Of a DNA stretch of 8,720 bases, positions 1-5,371 are shown in pieces; position 1 is the stretch's first letter, and each line of letters starts with the position of its first letter. Made by a program: the position numbers and the translations under genes. The notes beneath the pieces were generated by a model, which had not been told where the DNA came from, did not search any database, and worked only from the letters and a program-made list of their open reading frames with translations. Where the stretch lies: NCBI GenBank assembly GCA_003645385.1, contig QNEY01000061.1, forward strand, positions 1 through 8,720, given 5' to 3'. The DNA comes from Gammaproteobacteria bacterium. Lineage in GTDB: Bacteria > Pseudomonadota > Gammaproteobacteria > Nitrosococcales > Methylophagaceae.

Positions 1-34
1 ATCAGTCTTCTTTTTGACAAAATTAGAACTCATG

Positions 35-57
35 CAAGTACCCACACAGATTACTTG
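35..57 (-). promoter_or_regulatory. boxC hairpin of the rrn leader
   Basis: On the minus strand CAAGTA (57-52) and TACTTG (40-35) form a perfect 6-bp stem. The 11-nt loop contains TGTGTGGG, which matches the boxC element of rRNA antitermination leaders. It lies after boxA, as in E. coli rrn operons. Confidence 0.75.
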
Positions 58-66
58 ATACTATTT

Positions 67-78
67 TTTTAAAGAGCG
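67..78 (-). promoter_or_regulatory. boxA antitermination element
   Basis: The minus strand reads CGCTCTTTAAAA here, against the E. coli rrn boxA TGCTCTTTAACA. In E. coli boxA RNA is bound by NusB-S10 to make rRNA transcription resistant to Rho. Its place about 30-40 nt after the predicted start, between a boxB-like hairpin and boxC, supports the call. Confidence 0.85.
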
Positions 79-81
79 TTT

Positions 82-102
82 CACCACCAATCTCTGGCAG
101 CA
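82..102 (-). promoter_or_regulatory. boxB-like hairpin before boxA
   Basis: Minus-strand RNA UGCUGCCA (102-95) can pair with UGGUGGUG (89-82) around a GAGAU loop. The inner A-U and C-G pairs are sound; the outer part relies on several G-U wobbles. It sits immediately upstream of boxA, where rrn leaders carry boxB. The fold was worked out by eye, so stability is unverified. Confidence 0.5.
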
Positions 103-113
103 AAGAAGCGAGA

Positions 114-141
114 ATTATACAGCAACTCGCTAAGCTGTCAA
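114..141 (-). promoter_or_regulatory. rrn promoter, perfect sigma70-type -35 and -10 boxes
   Basis: The minus strand has TTGACA (141-136), a 16-bp spacer and TATAAT (119-114). Both hexamers match the consensus perfectly, and a 16-bp spacer is what E. coli rrn P1 promoters use. A C/G-containing stretch (TCTCGC) follows the -10 box, like the discriminators linked to ppGpp and initiating-NTP control. The downstream boxA and boxC show that this promoter drives an rRNA operon. Confidence 0.9.
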
Positions 142-160
142 TCTTTTTATATGTTTTTAC
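142..160 (-). promoter_or_regulatory. UP-element-like A/T tract upstream of the rrn promoter
   Basis: Immediately upstream of the -35 box the minus strand reads GTAAAAACATATAAAAAGA, two A-tracts about one helical turn apart. UP elements at this position bind the C-terminal domain of RNA polymerase alpha in strong rrn promoters. Position and composition fit, but the match to the UP consensus is only approximate. Confidence 0.6.
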
Positions 161-184
161 TTAAGGGTTCTAACTTCATTTTTA

Positions 185-214
185 TGTCATGTAACTATGA
201 ATTGTTATGTGACA
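185..214. repeat. 30-bp interrupted palindrome between terminator and rrn promoter
   Basis: TGTCATGTAAC (185-195) and GTTATGTGACA (204-214) are inverted copies matching at 9 of 11 positions around an 8-bp centre. The centre lies about 90 bp upstream of the predicted rrn start, a typical distance for an upstream activator or repressor site. It does not match the CRP, FNR or Fis consensus by eye. It may be an operator for an unidentified dimeric regulator, or chance. Confidence 0.4.
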
Positions 215-246
215 ATGAGTTAGAGTAGTCAGAATATCCTGAACAC

Positions 247-273
247 AAAAAAACCGACTTTCATCGGTTTTTT
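247..273 (-). terminator. Rho-independent terminator of the alpha operon
   Basis: A 10-bp stem (264-273 with 248-257) has an ACCGA/TCGGT core and is followed on the minus strand by a run of T at 253-247. In the minus-strand RNA the loop is UGAAAG, which can close as a U-G pair over a GAAA tetraloop, favouring this orientation. It lies 22 nt past the rplQ stop codon. The A and T runs on both flanks could let it work in both directions. Confidence 0.9.
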
Positions 274-295
274 AAAACTGTAATGACTAGCTTAT

Positions 296-682
296 TTAAT
301 CAGCAGTTTCACTTTCTTCTTGAACTGAATGATCAACCAACTCTACGATAGCCATTGGTGCTTTATCACCTTCACGATAGCCATTTTTCAAGATACGTAC
401 ATAACCACCAGGGCGTGAAACAGATCGCGGACCGATTTCTACAAATAGCTTGGTTACAGCAGCTCGATCATCAAGACGTGAATAAGCAAGTCTACGATTA
501 GCAACACTATCAACTTTTGCTAATGTAATTAAAGGCTCAACCACACCACGCAATTCCTTTGCCTTTGGTAAAGTTGTACTAATAACTTCATGTTCAACCA
601 ATGAAGCAGCCATATTTTTAAACATAGCTTTTCTATGACTGCTGTTGCGGTTTAATTTACGACCAGAATTACGATGACGCAT
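296..682 (-). CDS. rplQ: Large-subunit ribosomal protein L17
   Basis: L17 is a 50S subunit protein that binds 23S rRNA near the exit side of the peptide tunnel. The 128-residue product starts MRHRNSGRKLNR and continues with the family's conserved N-terminal block, including a basic RxxLRN-like helix region and the PKAKELR segment near residues 39-45. The C-terminal tail (about 115-128) is acidic and variable, as is usual in proteobacteria. The ATG start has AAGG eight bases upstream. It is the last gene of the alpha operon, 46 nt after rpoA, and the terminator follows directly. Length and position fit the family fully. Confidence 0.97.
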   Translation of the reverse strand: MRHRNSGRKLNRNSSHRKAMFKNMAASLVEHEVISTTLPKAKELRGVVEPLITLAKVDSVANRRLAYSRLDDRAAVTKLFVEIGPRSVSRPGGYVRILKNGYREGDKAPMAIVELVDHSVQEESETAD

Positions 683-708
683 TATAATTACCTTATATCT
701 TTTTTATG

Positions 709-723
709 CTGAAGTAGCTTCAG
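709..723 (-). repeat. Perfect 6-bp hairpin in the rpoA-rplQ gap
   Basis: CTGAAG (723-718) and CTTCAG (714-709) pair perfectly on the minus strand across a 3-nt loop. The hairpin begins five bases after the rpoA stop codon. No T run follows in the direction of transcription, so it is not a terminator; it could protect or mark a 3' end after processing. Confidence 0.45.
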
Positions 724-728
724 TATTA

Positions 729-1712
729 TTATTTTTGTTCGAGTGATGCAGGTGGCCAATTATCGAGGTGCATGCCTAGAGACAGACCTTTTGAAGCCAA
801 CACATCTTTAATCTCGGTCAATGATTTCTTACCAAGATTTGGTGTTTTTAATAATTCCATTTCACTACGTTGGATCAAATCACCAACATAATAAATATTT
901 TCTGCTTTCAGGCAGTTTGCAGACCTAACTGTCAAATCAAGCTCATCAATTGCTTGCAACAGTGCAGGATCAATCGTAGCTTCCTCTTGTTGAACAACAG
1001 GCTCCTCGATTACGGTAAAGTCTACAAATGATGATAGTTGATCACTTAAGATTGTCGATGCGAATTTAATCGCATCTTCTGCATCAAGTGTTCCGTCAGT
1101 GTCTACATCAATGATCAGCTTATCAAGATCTGTACGATTTTCTACACGTGCACTCTCGACATTATATGTCACCATATTAACCGGGCTGAATGAGGCATCT
1201 AAATAAAGTTGACCAATCGCACGATCGTCTTCTTCATTTTGACTGCGTTTATTTGATGGCACATATCCACGACCAGTAGTTACTTTGATACTGGCAGACA
1301 AACTACCACCGGTAAGATTAGCAATCACGTGATCTGGGTTAACGATTTCTACATTATGTGGCAGCTCAATGTCACCAGCAGTAACTGGACCCACACCATC
1401 TTTATTAATCGTTAACACTACTTCATTTATTTCATGAAGCCTGAATGCAAGGCCTTTCATATTCAACAAGATATCTAGAACATCTTCTTGAACACCTTCA
1501 ATAGTTGAGTATTCGTGTACAACACCATCGATTTGTGCTTCAACTACAGCAGTACCTTCCATTGAAGATAACAAAATACGACGTAACGCATTCCCTAATG
1601 TATGGCCAAAACCACGCTCTAAGGGCTCAAGCACAAGACGTGTTCTCGTGTCGCTGTACTTCTGAATATCAACAATACGTGGTTTTAAAAACTGACTGGT
1701 ATAGGCCGTCAT
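729..1712 (-). CDS. rpoA: DNA-directed RNA polymerase subunit alpha
   Basis: Alpha dimerises to nucleate assembly of the beta and beta' subunits, and its C-terminal domain contacts UP elements and activators. The 327-residue protein has the N-terminal dimerisation domain (about 1-233, with the LERGFGHTLGNALRRILL motif near 31-48). A linker rich in Glu/Gln and Val follows, then the C-terminal domain (about 250-325). DNA-contacting residues of the E. coli protein are kept: LTVRSANCLK (R263 here equals E. coli R265) and TPNLGKKSLTEIKD. Length is two residues below E. coli. The ATG has AGAGGAA upstream. It lies 42 nt after rpsD and before rplQ, as in other gammaproteobacteria. Confidence 0.98.
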   Translation of the reverse strand: MTAYTSQFLKPRIVDIQKYSDTRTRLVLEPLERGFGHTLGNALRRILLSSMEGTAVVEAQIDGVVHEYSTIEGVQEDVLDILLNMKGLAFRLHEINEVVLTINKDGVGPVTAGDIELPHNVEIVNPDHVIANLTGGSLSASIKVTTGRGYVPSNKRSQNEEDDRAIGQLYLDASFSPVNMVTYNVESARVENRTDLDKLIIDVDTDGTLDAEDAIKFASTILSDQLSSFVDFTVIEEPVVQQEEATIDPALLQAIDELDLTVRSANCLKAENIYYVGDLIQRSEMELLKTPNLGKKSLTEIKDVLASKGLSLGMHLDNWPPASLEQK

Positions 1713-1727
1713 GCAAATTCCTCTAAG

Positions 1728-1747
1728 TAAATCCTAAGGTGGATTTA
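1728..1747 (-). repeat. Perfect 7-bp hairpin in the rpsD-rpoA gap
   Basis: TAAATCC (1747-1741) and GGATTTA (1734-1728) pair perfectly around a 6-nt loop on the minus strand. The hairpin lies between the rpsD stop and the rpoA Shine-Dalgarno sequence AGAGG, ending 15 nt before the rpoA start. No T run follows, so termination is unlikely. An effect on mRNA processing or on relative rpoA expression is possible but inferred. Confidence 0.5.
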
Positions 1748-1754
1748 TTTATAA

Positions 1755-2375
1755 CTATTTTGAGTAAAGTTCTACTACTAGGTTTTCGTCTATTTCAGAT
1801 GGTAATTCATCACGCTCAGGAAGACGTTTAAATACACCTGACAATAAGCCAGCGTTAACCTCAACCCACTCTGGCAAACCTAACTGTTCTGCAACTGACA
1901 TTGCATTAACAATACGGTCTTGCTTTTTAGCTTTTTCACGGACTTCAACTTTATCACCAGGCTGAACGCGGTATGACGCAATGTTAGCAACACTATCATT
2001 CACAACAATCGCTTTATGCGAAACAAGTTGCCTTGCTTCAGCACGTGTTGAACCATAACCCATACGATACACAACATTGTCCAGCCTTTGCTCTAGTAGA
2101 TTCAACAAGTTCAAACCTGTTGCACCTTTACGTTTATCAGCTAATTTATAATAGCCTCTAAACTGTTTTTCTAAGACACCATAGATGCGACGAATTCTTT
2201 GTTTTGCTCGCAACTGAACAGCATATTCAGATTCACGTCCACGACGTACACCATGCTGACCAGGTTTTTGATCAAGTTTACATTTACTCTCTAAAGAATT
2301 ACCTCTGCTTTTTAAAAACAGATCGGTACCTTCTCTACGACTAAGCTTACAACTTGGACCTCGATATTTTGCCAT
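1755..2375 (-). CDS. rpsD: Small-subunit ribosomal protein S4
   Basis: S4 is a primary 16S-binding protein that nucleates 30S assembly, and in E. coli it represses translation of the alpha operon. The product has exactly 206 residues, as in E. coli. It begins MAKYRGPSCKLSRREGTDLF, has the KPGQHG motif near 37-42, and carries the S4 RNA-binding domain from about 97 to 160 (RLDNVVYRMGYGSTRAEARQ). It ends with the typical VELYSK. Only C9 and C32 are present in the N-terminal region, so the four-cysteine zinc form of S4 is excluded. The ATG has AGGAG six bases upstream; the stop is TAG. It lies 14 nt after rpsK. Confidence 0.98.
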   Translation of the reverse strand: MAKYRGPSCKLSRREGTDLFLKSRGNSLESKCKLDQKPGQHGVRRGRESEYAVQLRAKQRIRRIYGVLEKQFRGYYKLADKRKGATGLNLLNLLEQRLDNVVYRMGYGSTRAEARQLVSHKAIVVNDSVANIASYRVQPGDKVEVREKAKKQDRIVNAMSVAEQLGLPEWVEVNAGLLSGVFKRLPERDELPSEIDENLVVELYSK

Positions 2376-2389
2376 AATGATCTCCTAAA

Positions 2390-2779
2390 TCAGACTCTAC
2401 GTCGTTTTGGTGGACGACAACCATTATGAGGAATTGGTGTTACGTCTGTAATATTGTTAATTTTGAATCCTAGGTTATTCAGTGCGCGTACTGCTGACTC
2501 GCGACCAGGCCCTGGACCCTTGATTTCAACGTCAAGATTCTTCATGCCGAACCCTTGAGCGGCCTCACCAGCTTTTTCAGCGGCGACCTGAGCGGCAAAA
2601 GGCGTACTTTTACGCGAACCACGAAAACCACAACCGCCTGATGTTGCCCAAGCTAGGGCATTACCTTGACGATCTGTGATAGTAATTATTGTATTATTGA
2701 ATGATGCATGCACATGTGCCACACCATCAACCACATTCTTTTTAACACGCTTACGTTGACGCGCTGATGAATTTGCCAT
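2390..2779 (-). CDS. rpsK: Small-subunit ribosomal protein S11
   Basis: S11 sits on the 30S platform near the mRNA exit and the Shine-Dalgarno duplex. The 129-residue product equals the E. coli length. It shows GVAHVHASFNNTIITITD (19-36), FRGSRKSTPFAAQ (52-64), the loop GPGPGRES (88-95) and the end IPHNGCRPPKRRRV. The Asn-Gly pair at 119-120 is where E. coli S11 carries an isoaspartate. I chose the ATG at 2779; one codon upstream an in-frame TTG could add one residue but has no support. An AAGG lies about ten bases upstream. The stop is TGA, and the gap to rpsM is 11 nt. Confidence 0.97.
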   Translation of the reverse strand: MANSSARQRKRVKKNVVDGVAHVHASFNNTIITITDRQGNALAWATSGGCGFRGSRKSTPFAAQVAAEKAGEAAQGFGMKNLDVEIKGPGPGRESAVRALNNLGFKINNITDVTPIPHNGCRPPKRRRV

Positions 2780-2790
2780 CAATATTTACC

Positions 2791-3144
2791 TTATTTAATC
2801 ATACGGCGAGGACCCTTACGTGTCCTAGCATTTGTTTTTGTTCTTTGTCCGCGTAGTGGTAGACCTCTACGGTGACGAATCCCACGATAGCATCCAAGAT
2901 CTTTTAGTCGTTTAATATCCATTGATACTTCACGGCGTAAATCACCTTCTACAGTGAACTTTTCAACTGCAGTACGAAGTGCTTCTACTTCTTGCTCAGT
3001 TAAATCTCTGATTTTTGCATCAGTTGCAACACCTGCGTCTGCACAGATTTGTTGAGCACGAGTCAGCCCGATACCATAAATCGAAGTTAACGCTATTACC
3101 GTGTGCTTTTGCACCGGTACATTTATTCCAGCAATACGAGCCAT
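2791..3144 (-). CDS. rpsM: Small-subunit ribosomal protein S13
   Basis: S13 sits at the top of the 30S head and contacts the P-site tRNA and, through bridges, L5 of the large subunit. The 117-residue protein begins MARIAGINVP and has the helix-two-turns-helix RNA-binding region with YGIG near 23-26. It keeps CYRGIRHRRGLPLRGQRT (85-102) and ends in the extended basic tail TRKGPRRMIK. It is the first gene of the alpha operon: the 89-nt gap before it contains a promoter whose predicted start leaves a leader of only about 28 nt. The ATG has AGGGT about seven bases upstream. Confidence 0.98.
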   Translation of the reverse strand: MARIAGINVPVQKHTVIALTSIYGIGLTRAQQICADAGVATDAKIRDLTEQEVEALRTAVEKFTVEGDLRREVSMDIKRLKDLGCYRGIRHRRGLPLRGQRTKTNARTRKGPRRMIK

Positions 3145-3169
3145 TAAGCTACCCTAATTCTTCAATAGT

Positions 3170-3203
3170 GAACAGTGAATTATAGCATACCATTCACTTG
3201 TTC
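3170..3203. repeat. Inverted repeat overlapping the alpha operon promoter
   Basis: GAACAGTGAAT (3170-3180) and ATTCACTTGTTC (3192-3203) are inverted copies, perfect over 11 bp except for one extra base at 3198. The 11-bp centre holds most of the -10 box and its extension. It could be an operator covering the promoter. In read-through mRNA from rpmJ it would fold into an 11-bp stem. No T run follows, so it is not a classical terminator. Confidence 0.6.
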
Positions 3204-3208
3204 AACAA
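3179..3208 (-). promoter_or_regulatory. Promoter of the alpha operon, extended -10 type
   Basis: The minus strand has a perfect TATAAT (3184-3179) preceded by TGC, an extended -10 element. The -35 region is ambiguous: TTGTTG (3208-3203) gives an 18-bp spacer, while TTGAAC (3205-3200) gives only 15. Transcription would start near 3172. The position between rpmJ and rpsM is where E. coli has its alpha operon promoter. Confidence 0.75.
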
Positions 3209-3233
3209 TAATTAAATACAACTAATAATACTA

Positions 3234-3347
3234 TTAGCCCTGACGTTGTTTATGGCGAGCCTCTTTACAGATAACTCTTAGGACGCCACGACGTTTTACA
3301 ATTTTACAATTGCGGCAAATCTTTTTTACTGATGCCTGAACTTTCAT
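3234..3347 (-). CDS. rpmJ: Large-subunit ribosomal protein L36, zinc-binding form
   Basis: L36 is a tiny 50S protein that stabilises 23S rRNA near the L16/5S region. The 37-residue product reads MKVQASVKKICRNCKIVKRR and onward, ending KQRQG. Zinc ligands C11, C14, C27 and H32 are all present, the typical C-X2-C-X12-C-X4-H ribbon of the zinc form. The ATG has GGAG seven bases upstream. It lies 42 nt after secY and 89 nt before rpsM, the usual gammaproteobacterial place. Many gammaproteobacteria have a second, zinc-free L36 elsewhere; none is visible here. Confidence 0.97.
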   Translation of the reverse strand: MKVQASVKKICRNCKIVKRRGVLRVICKEARHKQRQG

Positions 3348-3389
3348 CGGTTTTCTCCAACTAAATCTTGATATATTCTGGGCCTGTCT

Positions 3390-4736
3390 CTAGCTTAGAA
3401 AGCCTGACATTCCACTTTTGTTCTTGTTCGATTTCTTCATCAAACTTTCATACTGTTGTGACATCATGTGTGACTGTATCTGTGACACAAAGTCCATCAC
3501 TACCACAACAATGATCAATAATGATGTACCACCAAAATAGAACGGTACGTTCCAATAGAGAATCATAAACTCTGGGAGCAAACAAACTGCAGTAATATAT
3601 ATTGCACCCGCTAGAGTCAATCGCCCCATAATAGTATCAATATATTTTACTGTTTGTTCTCCTGGTCGTATTCCAGGGATAAATGCGCCAGATTTTTGCA
3701 AGTTCTCAGCTGTTTCCTTTGGGTTGAAGACTAATGCTGTATAGAAGAAACAGAAAAAGATAATTGCTATAGCATAAGACAACACATACATAGGCTGCCC
3801 AGGAGACATTAAGGTTGAAATGTTTTGTAAAAAACCTAATCCCTCACTAGTTCCGAACCAACCCGCTATGGTCGCTGGAAACAGAATGATACTTGAAGCA
3901 AAAATTGGTGGAATGACACCAGCCATATTCAATTTTAATGGCAAATGAGAAACCTGGCCTTGCATCATCTTCCGGCCTTGTTGTCGCTTGGCATAATGAA
4001 CAGGAATTCGTCTCTGAGCACGCTCAACAAATACTACAAATGCAGTAACAGCCAACGCCAATAAGACTAGTGTAATCACGAGGAAGGTATGTAATTGACC
4101 TGTCCTTGCTAATTCTAGTGTTCCACCAATCGCGGCTGGCAAACCAGCTACGATACCGGCAAAAATGATCAATGATATGCCATTACCTATGCCACGCTCT
4201 GTGATCTGCTCTCCTAGCCACATAAGGAACATTGTCCCTGTAACAAGAGTAATTACAGCCGTGATTCTAAACAACATACCTGGATCAACAACAACGCCAA
4301 CACCTGCAGAACTTTGACTTTCTAGAGCAATGGCAATACCTAAAGCCTGGAATGTAGCCAATACTAAGGTACCGTAACGTGTGTATTGTGTAATTTTGCG
4401 CTTACCTGCAGCACCTTCTTTTTTCATTTGGGCTAGTTTTGGGTGCACAACTGTTAACAACTGCATGATAATCGATGCAGATATATAGGGCATTATTCCT
4501 AAAGCAAATACAGACAATCGTGACAATGCACCACCTGAAAACATATTGAACATGTCCAAGATCGTACCTTTTTGCTGATCAAACATAACTGCAAGTGCAG
4601 CAGGATCGATACCAGGAACGGGTATGAATGTACCCATCCTATATACAAGCAAGGCACCAAGAACGAAAAGTAAACGAGCCTTTAACTCGCTGAACTTTCC
4701 AGCACTAGGTAATGCATTTTGTTTATTTTCAGCCAC
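3390..4736 (-). CDS. secY: Protein translocase subunit SecY
   Basis: SecY is the inner-membrane channel of the SecYEG translocon, which passes unfolded proteins across the membrane with SecA or inserts them co-translationally from the ribosome. The 448-residue protein has ten hydrophobic segments, the first near 21-41. The plug and TM2 signature FSGGALSRLSVFALGIMPYI lies at 66-85, and LMWLGEQITERGIGNGISL at 171-189. Cytoplasmic loop C4 has the basic stretch around 241-256. Loop C5 has PGIRPGEQT with R357, the residue essential for SecA-driven transport in E. coli. The start codon is GTG, five bases after the rplO stop, with only a weak GAAGAG upstream; translational coupling to rplO is likely. 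The stop is TAG. The tail is slightly longer than in E. coli. Confidence 0.98.
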   Translation of the reverse strand: MAENKQNALPSAGKFSELKARLLFVLGALLVYRMGTFIPVPGIDPAALAVMFDQQKGTILDMFNMFSGGALSRLSVFALGIMPYISASIIMQLLTVVHPKLAQMKKEGAAGKRKITQYTRYGTLVLATFQALGIAIALESQSSAGVGVVVDPGMLFRITAVITLVTGTMFLMWLGEQITERGIGNGISLIIFAGIVAGLPAAIGGTLELARTGQLHTFLVITLVLLALAVTAFVVFVERAQRRIPVHYAKRQQGRKMMQGQVSHLPLKLNMAGVIPPIFASSIILFPATIAGWFGTSEGLGFLQNISTLMSPGQPMYVLSYAIAIIFFCFFYTALVFNPKETAENLQKSGAFIPGIRPGEQTVKYIDTIMGRLTLAGAIYITAVCLLPEFMILYWNVPFYFGGTSLLIIVVVVMDFVSQIQSHMMSQQYESLMKKSNKNKSGMSGFLS

Positions 4737-4741
4737 CAGGA

Positions 4742-5176
4742 TTACTCTTCTACTTTACCGCCAGCTGCTTCGATTGCTTTTTGAGCACCAGCTGTAACTG
4801 AAAGGCCTTTAACGGTAACACCATTAGAAATCTCACCCGATGCAATAACTTTTGCACGCAATGTATTTTCTGGAACAACTCCAGCAGATTTCAGTGCTAA
4901 CAAATCAACCACCTCACCTGAGATATTAGCAATAACATCTAGGCGAACTTCAGCAGTTGTTGCTGCTTTACGTGATCTAAAACCAACTTTAGGCAAACGT
5001 CTTTGTAGAGGCTGTTGACCACCCTCAAAACCACGTTTAGAAAAACCACCAGAACGTGATTTTTGGCCTTTATGACCACGACCACATGTTTTACCTAATC
5101 CTGAACCAACACCTCGGCCAACACGCTTAGCTGTTTTTTTAGAACCTGGAGCAGGTGCAATAGTATTCAAATGCAT
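4742..5176 (-). CDS. rplO: Large-subunit ribosomal protein L15
   Basis: L15 is a 50S protein with a long extension that threads through 23S rRNA during late assembly. The product has 144 residues, as in E. coli. It begins MHLNTIAPAPGSKK and has the basic Gly-rich extension GRGHKGQKSRSGG (32-44) typical of the family. A globular Val-rich C-terminal domain follows. I chose the ATG at 5176, not the in-frame ATG at 5191, because family members start M-x-LN and because 5191 lies inside rpmD. Only one base separates this ATG from the rpmD stop. The Shine-Dalgarno GAGGAAG is within the end of rpmD, so the two are probably translationally coupled. Confidence 0.97.
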   Translation of the reverse strand: MHLNTIAPAPGSKKTAKRVGRGVGSGLGKTCGRGHKGQKSRSGGFSKRGFEGGQQPLQRRLPKVGFRSRKAATTAEVRLDVIANISGEVVDLLALKSAGVVPENTLRAKVIASGEISNGVTVKGLSVTAGAQKAIEAAGGKVEE

Positions 5177-5177
5177 C

Positions 5178-5366
5178 TTATACTTCCTCAACCTTCAGTA
5201 AATATGACACATGATTAATCATGCCTCTATTTTCAGGTGTATCAATAACAATCGCACTGCTGCCTGTTTTTCGCAAACCAAGACCAGCAACACACGCTTT
5301 ATGTTTGGCTAAGCGACCAATGGTGCTTTTAACCAACGTTACTTTAATTTTTGATTGAGATGCCAT
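5178..5366 (-). CDS. rpmD: Large-subunit ribosomal protein L30
   Basis: L30 is a small 50S protein at the edge of 23S rRNA domain II/5S region. The 62-residue product shows the family fold sequence: IKVTLVKSTIGR (7-18), then LGLRKTGSSAIVIDTPENRGMI and a C-terminal strand HVSYLLKVEEV. It is three residues longer than E. coli L30, mainly at the N-terminus. The ATG lies five bases after the rpsE stop, and the only Shine-Dalgarno-like bases (TGGAA) overlap that stop, suggesting coupling to rpsE. Its own end carries the Shine-Dalgarno sequence of rplO. Confidence 0.96.
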   Translation of the reverse strand: MASQSKIKVTLVKSTIGRLAKHKACVAGLGLRKTGSSAIVIDTPENRGMINHVSYLLKVEEV

Positions 5367-5371
5367 TGTTT

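Larger units (their letters stand above)
1..107 (-). other. Leader of an rRNA operon (5' part; 16S lies beyond the left edge)
   Basis: Read on the minus strand, the bases after the promoter at 114-141 have the layout of a gammaproteobacterial rrn leader. A boxB-like hairpin (82-102) comes first, then boxA with core CGCTCTTTAA (69-78), then a hairpin whose loop carries boxC TGTGTGGG (41-48). The stretch AATCTGTGTGGG is the same as in E. coli rrn leaders as I remember them. Transcription probably starts near 106-108, about 7 bases after the -10 box. No mature 16S sequence is visible, so the window ends inside the leader. The element order is seen directly; the identity of the downstream gene is inferred. 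Confidence 0.87.

Noticed and set aside
192..240. A second rrn promoter using TTGTCA near 211-216 on the minus strand
   Set aside because: No acceptable -10 hexamer appears 15-18 bp downstream; the best candidates match the consensus poorly.
1..246. A protein gene in the region left of the terminator
   Set aside because: No frame of meaningful length with a ribosome binding site is visible on either strand; the region is explained by the rrn promoter and leader.
681..715. TATAAT overlapping the rplQ start codon as an internal promoter
   Set aside because: No -35-like hexamer lies 16-18 bp upstream, and the position would put the start inside the gene.
1505..1726. Plus-strand open frame of 73 codons
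   Set aside because: It lies antisense within rpoA, has no recognisable protein family, and the rpoA frame is fully conserved.
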